Positions 54,601 through 62,877 of a stretch of 64,000 bases of DNA are shown piece after piece. The stretch lies in contig NZ_CP075187.1 in NCBI RefSeq assembly GCF_020510665.1, positions 2,797,001 to 2,861,000 of the forward strand, in the 5' to 3' direction. The stretch is from Dechloromonas denitrificans. GTDB lineage: Bacteria; Pseudomonadota; Gammaproteobacteria; Burkholderiales; Rhodocyclaceae. Position 1 is the stretch's first letter, and every line of letters begins with the position of its first letter. The position numbers were made by a program, and so were the translations under genes. A model generated the notes under the pieces. It searched no databases. It was not told the origin of the DNA and saw nothing but the letters and a program-made list of their open reading frames with translations.

Positions 54601-54997
54601 GCCCCAGCGCATCCAGGAGTTGCAGGGAAAGCAACTCGGGAAAGCCCTGACGATGCTCCAGCAGATAAGGGCGCAGATAGACCTGGCTCCCGACCGAGTC
54701 CGCCAGACCGTTGGCGACCAGGGTCCGGTGCGACAGTTTTTCGGTTTCGATCAGCAAACGGTCCAGATCGGATTCGATGCGCTGGGAAGTCAGGATGGCC
54801 ATTGCCTCAAGACGCTGGCTGGCCGATTCCTGAACCAGCGAAAAGAGCTGCGGATAAGTCAGTGTGGCAAAGCCGATCAACAACATGGTCACCAGCAACT
54901 GGGTTTTCAGCTTGACACGATTGGCCAGACTGCCTTCATACCAATCGAAAAATCGGGCGCTGCTTTGCAGTAATTTGGCAACGACAGGGGTGTTCAT
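51602..54997 (-). CDS. Membrane histidine kinase with HAMP, PAS and a LOV-like domain
   Basis: A 1131-residue sensor kinase. Membrane spans at about 30-50 and 270-291 flank a periplasmic dCACHE-like region; then HAMP (291-345), PAS (370-485), a LOV-like PAS (503-612), PAS (625-745), PAS (755-865), HisKA with His884 in 'AAHELRTPMAS', and an ATPase domain with 'NILSNAYKYSP' and 'GTGLGMSLVKEIM'. The LOV-like part has 'YVNDAFERITGYSAAEVIG', 'KNCGMLQGG' (Cys541) and 'RNYRKNGQMFWNELQLSPLL', very close to flavin-binding LOV domains. There is no receiver domain; the nearby response regulator is a candidate partner. Confidence 0.88.
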   Translation of the reverse strand: MNTPVVAKLLQSSARFFDWYEGSLANRVKLKTQLLVTMLLIGFATLTYPQLFSLVQESASQRLEAMAILTSQRIESDLDRLLIETEKLSHRTLVANGLADSVGSQVYLRPYLLEHRQGFPELLSLQLLDALGQVVASAEQRPPVAKNALQSVMSHEKAVFELMSEGNRVVLHGAYPVRYQATGFTEGALAMEVDLSQLAGRVINTMHNPESLPLVVVLQDAGGRQIFSNAPAGDGDWLMVEQILHGVLAEKGFPLKLTVRLPKNVAYAPLLKMKMVAAVVALVTLLIALYLSRQISESVVRPLSEMSHHAMEIAGAGPSGLSQLPVTRRDEIGWMGTAFNEMVFSLRQIYENQEATVLLRTEELASTQARLASVLANIDDVIYSMPIDFSLVSYISPASTKIFGHPPSAFLENPGFFEQQVSLADVERLLEARHNLSAEGETELRYRIVRPDGAERWVLDRFHQVMDANGSPSGVAGVIQDVTSTVEAEASLRLRERALASSSCGVVIVDMLYAHQPILYVNDAFERITGYSAAEVIGKNCGMLQGGRHEDQGFALGQMRQAIRNGESCKVVLRNYRKNGQMFWNELQLSPLLDDSGRITHYIGIQNDISASIEGTQALVESENRLALTIDALHEGIWDWNMVNDSLITSPSWAAVLGLDPADYVGAHPLSSFTDHLPDEWHDRLFAAIRRHIDGEAEDYELEHEMIRGDGRRIWVTSHGRVVERGAGGQPLRMVGSIVDVTQRVEASDRIIALMGQLDVILTLTPDGIAYFNNDGVVSFINRAFEQLTGIKAGEASGLSSRDFIALLRSRVDPAQGFPDLLNLHHETGEERHLIHIQQPRQRVLQVSWHSPSEGSSVVVYLRDVTRETEVDRMKSEFLSTAAHELRTPMASIMGFAELLMLRDFGPERTRDMLGTINRQAKRLTDLINELLDLARIEARAGKDFKITPYPLVPVINDAIAALNVDGDRGRMQFVEPALQPVVPIDPAKLQQAIINILSNAYKYSPNGGPIEISVSRRTQGGGEQIGVVVRDHGMGMTPEQSDRLFERFFRADPSGNIPGTGLGMSLVKEIMDALHGSVSVDSQFGQGTTIALWLPLDSAVAPVQEVSTKQPKAYGELTLWQDDAPVEPAQ

Positions 54998-55010
54998 CGT
55001 CGCACCCCAC

Positions 55011-56198
55011 TCAGTTCTTTTCTATCCGCGACAATCGACCATCGGGCAGATAACGCGAGAAAAACAGATCGCGCTCGCGCAGGGCTTCATGGTTGTCGGC
55101 CGTGAATGGTTTCTCGTAGCGTTTGACCACCCCCTCAAATCGCCCCAACTGTTCCAGCGCCGACCGCACGGCCGCGCGATCGGCCGTGCCGGCCTTCTTG
55201 ATGGCCAAGGCCAGCAAATGAGTCAAATCGTAGGCATGGGCTATGCCGACAGGCGATGGAATGGTATCCGGATGGCTCACCCCGAATGCTTTCTGGGCGG
55301 CCCGCGCCAGCGCCTTGCCGGACTCATTGCGCGCCGTGCCAAAGCTGTAGGTCTGGACAAGGACAAAATCAATTTTTTGCAGGCTGTCGCCACACAATTT
55401 GGGGAAATCCCCGCCGCTCACTCCCCAATGACTGATCACGGGCAGCTTCTGCGCATCCGGCAATTCAGCCAAGCCACGCACCAGCTGGGAACCTTCGCGC
55501 TCGTTGGCCACCAGAAAAATGGCCTGCGCCCCGGACTGGCGCAACGCCAGGTAACGCTCGATCAGGGTCGGATCGCCGCCCCAGTTGTACCACTCGGTCC
55601 CGCTAATCTCGATGCCGGCAGTATTGGCCTGCGTCTTGAGCGCCTGTGCCGTACTGCGGCCCCACGAAATATTCGGCAGCAAGACGCCCAGGCGCGTCAA
55701 GCCACGGTTGCGCGCCTGGCGCAACACCGCCGAGACGGCCATGCTGTCCGACAAGGAAAGACGAAAGGCCCAGTTGGGCGATTGCCCGTTCTGGGTCACG
55801 CCATCGGCCGCCGCCCAGGGATCGAGCAACACGATCTTGAGAGCAGGCAACTCCTTGACCTGCTCCAGCGCCACGGGGCTGAATTTTCCGGTCATCACGG
55901 CAACGACATCCGGCATGGCGGCAAAAGTCCGCAGGTTTTCAACACCACGGGCCGGCACCGAACGATTGTCCCGAACCAGCACCTCCAGCGGACGACCATT
56001 CAGCACCCCGCCGCGCTGATTGATTTCCGCCACGGCCTGAGTGACCCCAAGGCGCACGGCTTCATCGGAGGTGCTACTTAGATCGCCAACCTCAAGATCG
56101 AGGCCGATCTGTACCGGTTCGTTGGCCGCATGGACAGTACCGGCCAGCATCAGAAAGGCTGCGGCGGCAAGACGGCGCAATGCACGGCGGCTTTTCAT
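55011..56198 (-). CDS. Type I periplasmic ligand-binding protein (LivJ-like)
   Basis: A 395-residue protein with a signal peptide ending near 'GTVHAANEP', then the Peripla_BP_6 fold: 'IGLDLEVGDLSSTSDEAVRL', 'VAEINQRGGVLNGRPLEVLV', 'DVVAVMTGKFSPVALEQV' and 'GVLLPNISWGRSTAQALK'. Such proteins usually feed branched-chain amino-acid or amide ABC transporters, but no permease or ATPase gene is near. Being embedded between a response regulator and a sensor kinase (two-base gap to the regulator), it more likely presents a ligand to the kinase periplasmic domain. Confidence 0.88.
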   Translation of the reverse strand: MKSRRALRRLAAAAFLMLAGTVHAANEPVQIGLDLEVGDLSSTSDEAVRLGVTQAVAEINQRGGVLNGRPLEVLVRDNRSVPARGVENLRTFAAMPDVVAVMTGKFSPVALEQVKELPALKIVLLDPWAAADGVTQNGQSPNWAFRLSLSDSMAVSAVLRQARNRGLTRLGVLLPNISWGRSTAQALKTQANTAGIEISGTEWYNWGGDPTLIERYLALRQSGAQAIFLVANEREGSQLVRGLAELPDAQKLPVISHWGVSGGDFPKLCGDSLQKIDFVLVQTYSFGTARNESGKALARAAQKAFGVSHPDTIPSPVGIAHAYDLTHLLALAIKKAGTADRAAVRSALEQLGRFEGVVKRYEKPFTADNHEALRERDLFFSRYLPDGRLSRIEKN

Positions 56199-56200
56199 GA

Positions 56201-56596
56201 TTACACCGGCTGACGGTTGGATTTATCGAGCAAACCATCGACCGTATCAATCAACTCCAGCGGACTGAAAGGTTTGGTCAGGTAAGCATCGGCACCGGCC
56301 TGGTGGCCCATGTCAAAATCGGATTGCTGGCCGCGTGCCGTGAGCAAAACGACCGCGGTCTGCCGCAGGGCAGGGTCCTGCTTGATTTTCTGGCAGACCT
56401 GGTAACCGTCCAGACTGCCCGGCATCATCACATCGAGCAGGACCAGATGCGGACGCAGCGCCTTGACCATATGCCAGCCATTTTCGCCGTTGTCCGCCTC
56501 GTGAACCTCGCTGTTGCCAAGTTCCATGGTCATCTTGATCAACTTTCGGATATCGGCCTGATCCTCGACGATCAGAATGATTTTACGTTCGCTCAT
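56201..56596 (-). CDS. Single-domain response regulator (CheY-like)
   Basis: A 131-residue receiver with no output domain. Acidic pair in 'IVEDQADIRKL', phospho-acceptor Asp55 in 'LVLLDVMMPGSLDGYQ', Thr in 'VVLLTARGQQ' and Lys in 'ADAYLTKPFSPLEL'. It would act by protein contact. Flanked by the histidine-less kinase gene (24 bases upstream) and the binding-protein gene (4 bases downstream). Confidence 0.92.
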   Translation of the reverse strand: MSERKIILIVEDQADIRKLIKMTMELGNSEVHEADNGENGWHMVKALRPHLVLLDVMMPGSLDGYQVCQKIKQDPALRQTAVVLLTARGQQSDFDMGHQAGADAYLTKPFSPLELIDTVDGLLDKSNRQPV

Positions 56597-56620
56597 GCTG
56601 CTCTCCCGATTACTCTTCTC

Positions 56621-57751
56621 TTAGTTGCTATCTGTATTGGTGCGCTGACGCTGCATCAGGCGCATCAAATCTTGGGCGTAACGCCGGGCCTGCTCGGCAT
56701 CCAGGTTGGGCACCACCGCATCACCCGGTGCGCCGGCCGGTAATTCAAGAACAAAGGCCGTAATCTCGTCGTCTTCTTCGGTCAGCTTCAGGCTGCCGTG
56801 GTGCAATTCGACAATCTGCTTGCACAGGGCCATGCCCAAGCCAAGACTCTGCAAAGGCTGCCCACCGGAAGCGCCTTTGGCTTGCTGGGAAAATGGCAGG
56901 TGACTGCGTGAGGCAGCCTGGAGCGGCAAACCACGCCCGTGATTGCGGATTTGCAAGCTGAGAAAATTGCCGTAGGGACGAGCGACCAGTTCAAGATCGG
57001 AACGAACCCGGCAATGCTTCAGCATGTATTCGATGTAGCCATAAAGCGCCTCGACCAGCCAGTCACGGCTGCCGTAAATCACGGGGAGCTCCTGGTTGAC
57101 GCCGTTCATGTTGAATTTGATGTTGCGCTCATCGAGTAGCGGGCGCAGCCGCCGAATCAGTGCAGAAACAAGATCGAGCACCTGAATCCGCTCGGCGGCA
57201 ACAACCGGCGACTTGGCAAAGACTTCGGCAAATGAAGCCAGCTGGATCACACGCGAAGCGATTTCCTCGCCCTGGCCGAGAACCTTGCGCACCTCTTCGG
57301 ACAAGGCATAACGCGCATCAAGATCAGGCACGGTTGTAACCAGCAAAGCCCCAAGATTCTCCGAGAAGCGGCGCATCGGCTGAGCCAGTTCGACCGACAT
57401 CAGATTGGCCAGATTGGTAATGATTGTGTCGAAGCGCGTCGCTTCGCTGACATTGCGCGCCACCAGCAGGTAGCCACCACCGACAGGAGATTCAAGCACC
57501 TTCAGCTTGAGCCGGTCGCCCTGGCAGGTCTTGCCCGGCGCCTCGATTTCGAACTCCAGCGGCAATTTGACGTAGCCACGACCAAGCGCCGCAAGCTGGA
57601 CCTGAACGCCTTCGATCCCGAGCGGTTTGCCAAGCGTCAGATTGAAGAGCGATGTCGCGGCCACATTCGAAAAACGCACCACGCCATCAGGCGACAGAAT
57701 CAGCAAGCCCTGGTCGATGCTATCGAAAAGAATTTGCAAATTGGCCGACAT
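56621..57751 (-). CDS. PAS-domain histidine-kinase-like protein lacking the phospho-acceptor His
   Basis: A 376-residue soluble protein. PAS at about residues 5-100, a dimerisation helix region where 'LMSVELAQPMRRF' stands in place of the usual SHELRTPL, so the His is Val120, then a divergent ATPase-like domain with 'IRNHGRGLPLQ' (G1-like) and 'LGLGMALCKQIVELHHGSL' (G2). The N-box is poor ('YGYIEYMLKH'). It may be a pseudokinase or adapter. First gene of the operon, with GAGG before the ATG. Confidence 0.8.
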   Translation of the reverse strand: MSANLQILFDSIDQGLLILSPDGVVRFSNVAATSLFNLTLGKPLGIEGVQVQLAALGRGYVKLPLEFEIEAPGKTCQGDRLKLKVLESPVGGGYLLVARNVSEATRFDTIITNLANLMSVELAQPMRRFSENLGALLVTTVPDLDARYALSEEVRKVLGQGEEIASRVIQLASFAEVFAKSPVVAAERIQVLDLVSALIRRLRPLLDERNIKFNMNGVNQELPVIYGSRDWLVEALYGYIEYMLKHCRVRSDLELVARPYGNFLSLQIRNHGRGLPLQAASRSHLPFSQQAKGASGGQPLQSLGLGMALCKQIVELHHGSLKLTEEDDEITAFVLELPAGAPGDAVVPNLDAEQARRYAQDLMRLMQRQRTNTDSN

Positions 57752-57782
57752 GGAAGAACCTCGCTACGCAGATGTTTATGAC

Positions 57783-57811
57783 AAACTATTCGTATTTTAC
57801 ATTTTTGTCAA
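57783..57811 (-). promoter_or_regulatory. Promoter of the five-gene signalling operon
   Basis: Minus strand TTGACA (57811-57806), 17 bases, TAGTTT (57788-57783), 32 bases before the first ATG. The -35 is perfect and the surroundings (57780-57850) are markedly AT-rich for this genome. Confidence 0.6.
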
Positions 57812-57903
57812 TTTTGTTTTTTATTAATGAACAACTCATTTTTGTTGTTTTGTTATGTAGACCGCAACAATCCCCTGTCTGACATTCTTCCTCGTGATGA
57901 ACG

Positions 57904-57932
57904 AAAAAAAGCCGATGGAAAAACCATCGGCT
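57904..57932 (-). terminator. Terminator of trmA
   Basis: Minus strand: AAGCCGATGG-TTTTT-CCATCGGCTT, perfect 10-bp stem, followed by TTTTTCG. It insulates the signalling operon from trmA. Confidence 0.92.
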
Positions 57933-57956
57933 TCAGTTGGCCCGGGTTGAAAGTAT

Positions 57957-59045
57957 TCAGCGCCGCTTGAGCAGCAACCCGGACTCCAGATGATGCGTAT
58001 AAGGAAACTGGTCGAACACCGCCGAGGCGACGATCTGGTGCGTGGCCTGCAAGGCTGCGACGTTTTCCTGCAAGGTTTGCGGATTGCAGGAAATGTAAAG
58101 AATATGCTCGAAACCGGCAGCCAGCGCCAGCGTCGTTTCATCCAGCCCGCTGCGCGGCGGATCGACAAAAATGGTCGAGAACCGATAGCTGTCCAGGTCG
58201 ACATCCTTCATCCGCGTGAAGACTTCCTTGCCGGTCAGCGCGTTGCTGATTTCATCGCTCGACATGCGAACCATCGCGGTGTTTTCAATCGCGTTGGCTT
58301 CAAGGTTGTACTGCGCGGCATAGACCGACGACTTGCTGACCTCGGTCGCCAGCACACGCGCGTACAACGGCGCCAGCGCCACCGTGAAATTGCCGTTGCC
58401 GCAATATAGTTCGAGCAGGTCGCCGCCCAGCCCGGCCGCTTGCTTGCAGGCCCAGGCAAGCATCTGGCGATTGACCCCGCCATTCGGCTGGGTGAAGCTG
58501 CCTTCGATCTGCTTGTAGCGCAGCTGTCGGCCGTTCAGTTCAAACGCTTCGAGCACCCAGTCGCGGTCGACGACGATTTTCTGGCCACGGCTGCGGCCGA
58601 TCAACTGGATGTTCAATTCTGCGGCCAAGGCACGCGCCGCCGCTTCCCATTCGTCGTCCAGCTTGCGGTGATAAATCAGCGTGACGAGCAACTCGCCGCT
58701 CAGCGTCGACAGGAAATCGATCTGGAACAAGCGATGCTTCAAGGTCTCGCTGGCGATCAGGCGATCGCGCAGGATCGGCATCATCGTGCAGATCGTTTCG
58801 CTAGCCACCGGAAAGGTATCGAGAATCACCGGCTGCTTCGGCCGCTCGGCATCGAACATCGCGTAATCGACCCGTGCGTCCTGATGCCACATGCGGAATT
58901 CGGCACGCATCCGGTAATGCTGCGGCGCCGAGCAGAAAACCTCGGGCTCGGGCAAACCATAGGGAGCGAATGACTGCTTGAAGAGATCAAGCTTGGCGGC
59001 CAGTTGAGCCGCGTACTGAGTGGGGTCGATGCCGGGAAGTGCCAT
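57957..59045 (-). CDS. trmA: tRNA (uracil(54)-C5)-methyltransferase
   Basis: Makes ribothymidine at position 54 of tRNA. Start at 59045 gives 362 residues beginning MALPGIDPTQYAAQLAAK, as in E. coli TrmA; a reading from 59093 adds 16 atypical residues. Motifs: 'LLELYCGNGNFTVALA' (SAM), 'FVDPPRSGLDETT' and the catalytic Cys in 'ILYISCNPQTLQEN'. It lies just downstream of initiator tRNA on the same strand. Confidence 0.95.
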   Translation of the reverse strand: MALPGIDPTQYAAQLAAKLDLFKQSFAPYGLPEPEVFCSAPQHYRMRAEFRMWHQDARVDYAMFDAERPKQPVILDTFPVASETICTMMPILRDRLIASETLKHRLFQIDFLSTLSGELLVTLIYHRKLDDEWEAAARALAAELNIQLIGRSRGQKIVVDRDWVLEAFELNGRQLRYKQIEGSFTQPNGGVNRQMLAWACKQAAGLGGDLLELYCGNGNFTVALAPLYARVLATEVSKSSVYAAQYNLEANAIENTAMVRMSSDEISNALTGKEVFTRMKDVDLDSYRFSTIFVDPPRSGLDETTLALAAGFEHILYISCNPQTLQENVAALQATHQIVASAVFDQFPYTHHLESGLLLKRR

Positions 59046-59156
59046 GATGTCCGGGGAGGAAATGGGGAACCCAAAAAGCAAAATGGCCAGCAAATTTGCC
59101 GGCCGCTTCTCGCTTGTTTCCCTGACGAATCTGGCAATTAAGCCAGCAAAATTAAT

Positions 59157-59232
59157 TGGTTGCGGGAGCAGGACTTGAACCTGCGACCTTCGGGTTATGA
59201 GCCCGACGAGCTGCCAACTGCTCCATCCCGCG
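59157..59232 (-). tRNA. Initiator tRNA-fMet (CAT)
   Basis: 76-nt cloverleaf with encoded CCA. Initiator marks are present: unpaired C1-A72 at the acceptor end (CGCGGGA / TCCCGCA) and three G-C pairs next to the anticodon loop (TCGGG-CTCATAA-CCCGA). Confidence 0.95.
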
Positions 59233-59248
59233 TCCGTCAGAGGTGCGC

Positions 59249-59277
59249 ACTATCCAGCATGCGGAACCTTACGTCAA
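59249..59277 (-). promoter_or_regulatory. Promoter of tRNA-fMet
   Basis: Minus strand TTGACG (59277-59272), 17 bases, GATAGT (59254-59249), followed by a GC-rich discriminator GCGCACC typical of stringently controlled stable-RNA promoters. It is 17 bases from the tRNA 5' end. Confidence 0.75.
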
Positions 59278-59328
59278 GCTTAATCGTAAAATATATTATT
59301 CGACGACATGCCATCCGTTTAAAACAAC

Positions 59329-60630
59329 TCAGACGCCGACCACCCGACTGGCTGGAAAACGTGCGGCAAAGCGACTGCCAACGCCCGGCGTGCTTTTGAT
59401 ATCGAGCTGTGCCTGATGGCGATTGAGCGAATGCTTGACGATGGCCAACCCCAGCCCGGTGCCGCCGGCATCACGCGATCTGCCGCGGTCGACGCGATAA
59501 AACCGCTCGGTCAGCCGTGGGATGTGCTTGGCGTCGATCCCGATCCCGGTATCCTGCACCGCAAACTCGGCGCTCTGGGTATTGGCTCGCCAGCTGATCC
59601 GCACCGTTCCGCCGGTTGGCGTATAGCGGACGGCATTCGCCACCAGGTTGCCGAAAGCACTGACCAGCTCAGGCTCGGAGCCACGCAGGTCACCCTGGCC
59701 ATCCGTTTCGATCACGATGCTGTGCCGCCCGGCCGAAAGTGCCTCGGCATCGCGCCGCAGTTTGTCGACGATATTAGCCATATCGACGATTTCACTCTCC
59801 GGTGGCGGCGCCGACTCGATCGAGGAAAGCGTCAGCAAATCCTGGACGATCGATTCCATGCGGCGTGACTGGTCAATCATCATGCCGAGATAACGTGCCT
59901 GCTCGTCGCGGTCGACCTCGATTTCCTGCAAGGTTTCAAGGAAACCGGCCAGCACGGTGAGCGGGGTACGCAATTCATGCGAAACGTTGGCCACGAAATC
60001 GCGCCGCATGCGATCCAGCAAATCGGTCTGCGTCACATCCTTGATCTGCATCAGCCGGCGGTCGCCGGCGTAGGGGATGACGAAAATCGAGAGGACGCGA
60101 TCCTCGCTCCGTTCGGTCCTCAAAGTCAGCGGTCGCGAGAAATCGTTGCTGCCGAGATAATTGACGAACTCCGGCTGGCGCACCAGATTGACGACAGGCT
60201 GCCCCCGATCCGTACGAATCACCAGGCCAAGCTGCATTTCTGCCGTCGTATTGCAAAACAGAATCAGATTGTTGGCATCCAGCAGGACGACCCCGTCGGT
60301 CAATGCCTGTCCGGCCGCAATCAGCATGCTGATTTCGTGATCGCGCTGGGCCAGCTTGGTGCGCAAATCCTTCTCGTGGCGATAGAGACGACCGAAAACA
60401 CCATCCCAGGCACCTTCGCCTTCCAGGCTGCTATCGACGACCGGCGACCGCGACCAGCGTTCCAGACGGGCGAAGTTGCGAAAGTGGAAAGCCAGTTGCA
60501 GCCCCAGGCCACAGCAAAAGACGGCCCAGCCAGCCCAATGGGCCACGAAATAGCCAACGGGCAGCGCCAGAAGCGCCGCCAGCAAAGCCAGCAAAACTGC
60601 CCGAATCAGTTGTGACGACACCCGGCTCAA
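59329..60630 (-). CDS. phoR: Phosphate regulon sensor kinase PhoR
   Basis: Inner membrane histidine kinase that signals through PhoB. The 433-residue protein has two N-terminal membrane spans (about 10-47), a PAS domain (about 100-200), His218 in 'ANVSHELRTPLTVLAGFLET' and ATPase motifs 'NLVANAVRYTP' and 'GTGLGLAIVKHSLNRH'. The start is TTG, overlapping the phoB stop as TTGA. Last gene of the pst-pho operon. Confidence 0.95.
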   Translation of the reverse strand: MSRVSSQLIRAVLLALLAALLALPVGYFVAHWAGWAVFCCGLGLQLAFHFRNFARLERWSRSPVVDSSLEGEGAWDGVFGRLYRHEKDLRTKLAQRDHEISMLIAAGQALTDGVVLLDANNLILFCNTTAEMQLGLVIRTDRGQPVVNLVRQPEFVNYLGSNDFSRPLTLRTERSEDRVLSIFVIPYAGDRRLMQIKDVTQTDLLDRMRRDFVANVSHELRTPLTVLAGFLETLQEIEVDRDEQARYLGMMIDQSRRMESIVQDLLTLSSIESAPPPESEIVDMANIVDKLRRDAEALSAGRHSIVIETDGQGDLRGSEPELVSAFGNLVANAVRYTPTGGTVRISWRANTQSAEFAVQDTGIGIDAKHIPRLTERFYRVDRGRSRDAGGTGLGLAIVKHSLNRHQAQLDIKSTPGVGSRFAARFPASRVVGV

Positions 60631-61313
60631 GCTCCCCGGAAGCGGTAACCGGTACCGCGCACCGTTTCGACCCGCTCATGATGCCCGGAGGATTCAAGCG
60701 CGGCACGCAAACGACGAATGTGCACATCGACCGTACGTTCTTCGATGAAAACGTGATCACCCCAGACTTCGTCAAGCAACTGCGCACGGGTATAAACCCG
60801 CTCGGCATGTGTCATGAAGAAGAAGAGCAGACGAAACTCCGTCGGACCGAGTTCAATCGGCTGACCACCGGCCAGCACGCGATGCGTTGCCGGATTGAGC
60901 GCCAGGTCGCCGACTTCGATCGCCTCGCCGGCCAGATGCGGCGCCCGGCGGCGCAGCACGGCACGCACCCGGGCAACCAGTTCCTTGGGCGAGAACGGCT
61001 TGGTCACATAATCGTCGGCACCGGCTTCGAGGCCCTGCACCTTGTCTTCTTCATGGACACGCGCCGTCAGCATGATGATCGGCAACTCGCGGGTTCGCTC
61101 ATCGGCACGGATTTTCTTGGCCAGCGCCACGCCGGACTGACCGGGCAGCATCCAGTCGAGCACGACCAGATCCGGCAAGGCTGCGCGAATGGCGGACTCG
61201 GCCTCTTCGGCGCTACCGGCGCGAACGACGAGAAATCCGGCATGCTTCAGATTGATGACGACAAGTTCCTGAATGGCCGGCTCGTCCTCGACAACCAGAA
61301 TGGTCGGTGTCAC
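60627..61313 (-). CDS. phoB: Phosphate regulon response regulator PhoB
   Basis: OmpR-type transcription factor. The 228-residue protein has a receiver with Asp53 in 'LVVLDWMLPGQSG' and a winged-helix domain with 'HVFIEERTVDVHIRRLRAAL' (recognition helix) near the end. Start is GTG, overlapping the phoU stop as GTGA. Likely controls the Pho boxes found at 46578-46595 and 49358-49397. Confidence 0.96.
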   Translation of the reverse strand: MTPTILVVEDEPAIQELVVINLKHAGFLVVRAGSAEEAESAIRAALPDLVVLDWMLPGQSGVALAKKIRADERTRELPIIMLTARVHEEDKVQGLEAGADDYVTKPFSPKELVARVRAVLRRRAPHLAGEAIEVGDLALNPATHRVLAGGQPIELGPTEFRLLFFFMTHAERVYTRAQLLDEVWGDHVFIEERTVDVHIRRLRAALESSGHHERVETVRGTGYRFRGA

Positions 61314-62002
61314 TTGGTGGACTCCTTGCCGGTATGGCGGATGTCACGACCTTCGACGACGAATACGACCTGCTCGGAAATATTCTTGGCGTGATCGCCG
61401 ATCCGCTCGATGGCGCGGGCAATCGTGATGATGTCGATCGACGTGGTGATGGTGCGCGGATCTTCCATCATGTGGGTAATCAACTGGCGGATGATCGACT
61501 TGAATTCGGTATCGACATCGGAGTCGGCCCGGATGACATTGGTCGCCAGCGGCGTATCGAGGCGGGCAAAGGCATCCAGCGCCTGACGCACCATGATCAG
61601 CGCCGCTTCCGCCAGGTGACGGATACCGACACCGTATTGCGAAGGCATGTGGCCACCTTCATAAATACGGCGCACGCCCTTGGCGATCTTCTTGGCTTCG
61701 TCACCGGCCCGCTCGAGGTCGGTAACGATCTTGCTGATGCCGAGCACCAGACGCAGATCGGAGGCAGCCGGCTGACGCTTGGCAATGATGTGGGCGCAAT
61801 CGTCATCGATCGCTTTTTCCAGTTCATTGACCTTGCGATCGGTTTCGACAATCGTCTTGACGCTGGCGATTTCACCCGTCGTGTAGGCATCAATCGCGGC
61901 AGAAACCTGGGTTTCGACCAAGCCGCCCATTTGCAGCACATGCGTGCGCAGACGGCTCAGATCTTCATCGAACTGGCTGGAAAGGTGTTGGCTTTCGTTC
62001 AT
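61310..62002 (-). CDS. phoU: Phosphate transport regulator PhoU
   Basis: Peripheral protein that links the Pst transporter to PhoR and keeps the regulon off when phosphate is plentiful. The 230-residue protein shows the two PhoU helical repeats with metal-binding 'DLERAGDEAKKIAKG' and 'AIERIGDHAKNISEQV'. It lies 13 bases after pstB. Confidence 0.96.
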   Translation of the reverse strand: MNESQHLSSQFDEDLSRLRTHVLQMGGLVETQVSAAIDAYTTGEIASVKTIVETDRKVNELEKAIDDDCAHIIAKRQPAASDLRLVLGISKIVTDLERAGDEAKKIAKGVRRIYEGGHMPSQYGVGIRHLAEAALIMVRQALDAFARLDTPLATNVIRADSDVDTEFKSIIRQLITHMMEDPRTITTSIDIITIARAIERIGDHAKNISEQVVFVVEGRDIRHTGKESTK

Positions 62003-62015
62003 TGTTGTCTCCTGA

Positions 62016-62819
62016 TTAACCCATGCGACCGGTGATGTAGTCTTCAGTCCGCTTGTCTTGCGGCTTGATGAAGATTTCGTCGGTCTTGCCGAATTCGATC
62101 ATTTCACCCAGGAACATGTAGGCCGTGTAATCGGAAACACGGGCTGCCTGCTGCATGTTGTGCGTAACGATCAGGATGGTGACGCGCTTTTTCAGCTCAT
62201 GCACCAGCTCTTCAATGGCTGCCGTGGCAATCGGGTCGAGTGCCGAAGTCGGCTCGTCGAACAGCAGCAATTCCGGCTCGGTGGCCAATGCGCGGGCGAT
62301 ACACAGACGCTGCTGCTGACCACCGGAGAGATTGGACGCCAGATCCTGCAAACGGTCCTTCACTTCATCCCAGATCGCGGCGCCTTTGAGGGCATGCTCG
62401 ACCTTGTCATCGAGTACGCGCTTGTTGTTCTCGCCACGCACGCGCAGGCCGTAAGCCACATTTTCGTAGATCGATTTAGGAAAGGGATTCGGCTTCTGGA
62501 AAACCATGCCGACGCGCATGCGGACTTCGATCGGATCAACTTCCGGCGACAGCAGGTTGGTGTTGTCCGGATAGAAACGGATCTCACCTTCGTAGCGATT
62601 GCCCGGATAGAGGTCGTGCATGCGGTTGAAACTGCGCAGGTAGGTCGACTTGCCACAACCGGAAGGACCGATCAGTGCGGTGACCTTCTTGTCGTAGATC
62701 GGCATGTTGATGCCCTTGAGCGCCTTGGCCTCGCCATAGTAGAAGTTGAGGTTACGGGCTTCGGCCTTGAGTGCCGGGGTGTCGTGAATCTGCATCTGAG
62801 ACTCCAGTTCGATATTCAT
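62016..62819 (-). CDS. pstB: Phosphate ABC transporter ATP-binding protein
   Basis: Start at 62819 gives 267 residues ([20 protein letters not shown]). Walker A '[17 protein letters not shown]', signature '[16 protein letters not shown]', Walker B '[13 protein letters not shown]'. A longer frame from 62930 runs into pstA and is rejected. The ribosome binding site is weak. Upstream hairpin at 62838-62864 lies in the 58-base gap to pstA. Confidence 0.96.
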   Translation of the reverse strand: MNIELESQMQIHDTPALKAEARNLNFYYGEAKALKGINMPIYDKKVTALIGPSGCGKSTYLRSFNRMHDLYPGNRYEGEIRFYPDNTNLLSPEVDPIEVRMRVGMVFQKPNPFPKSIYENVAYGLRVRGENNKRVLDDKVEHALKGAAIWDEVKDRLQDLASNLSGGQQQRLCIARALATEPELLLFDEPTSALDPIATAAIEELVHELKKRVTILIVTHNMQQAARVSDYTAYMFLGEMIEFGKTDEIFIKPQDKRTEDYITGRMG

Positions 62820-62837
62820 TTTTTTGGTTTTCAGCAG

Positions 62838-62864
62838 GTCGACCGCGGCAATGCCCCGGTCGAC
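62838..62864. repeat. GTCGACCGC-type hairpin between pstA and pstB
   Basis: Arms GTCGACCGCGGC and GCCCCGGTCGAC around AAT pair at 11 of 12 positions. Same core as the palindromes at 28302-28325 and 50670-50696. It lies within the pst transcript, before the pstB ribosome binding region. Confidence 0.75.
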
Positions 62865-62877
62865 ACCTTGTTGGTGG

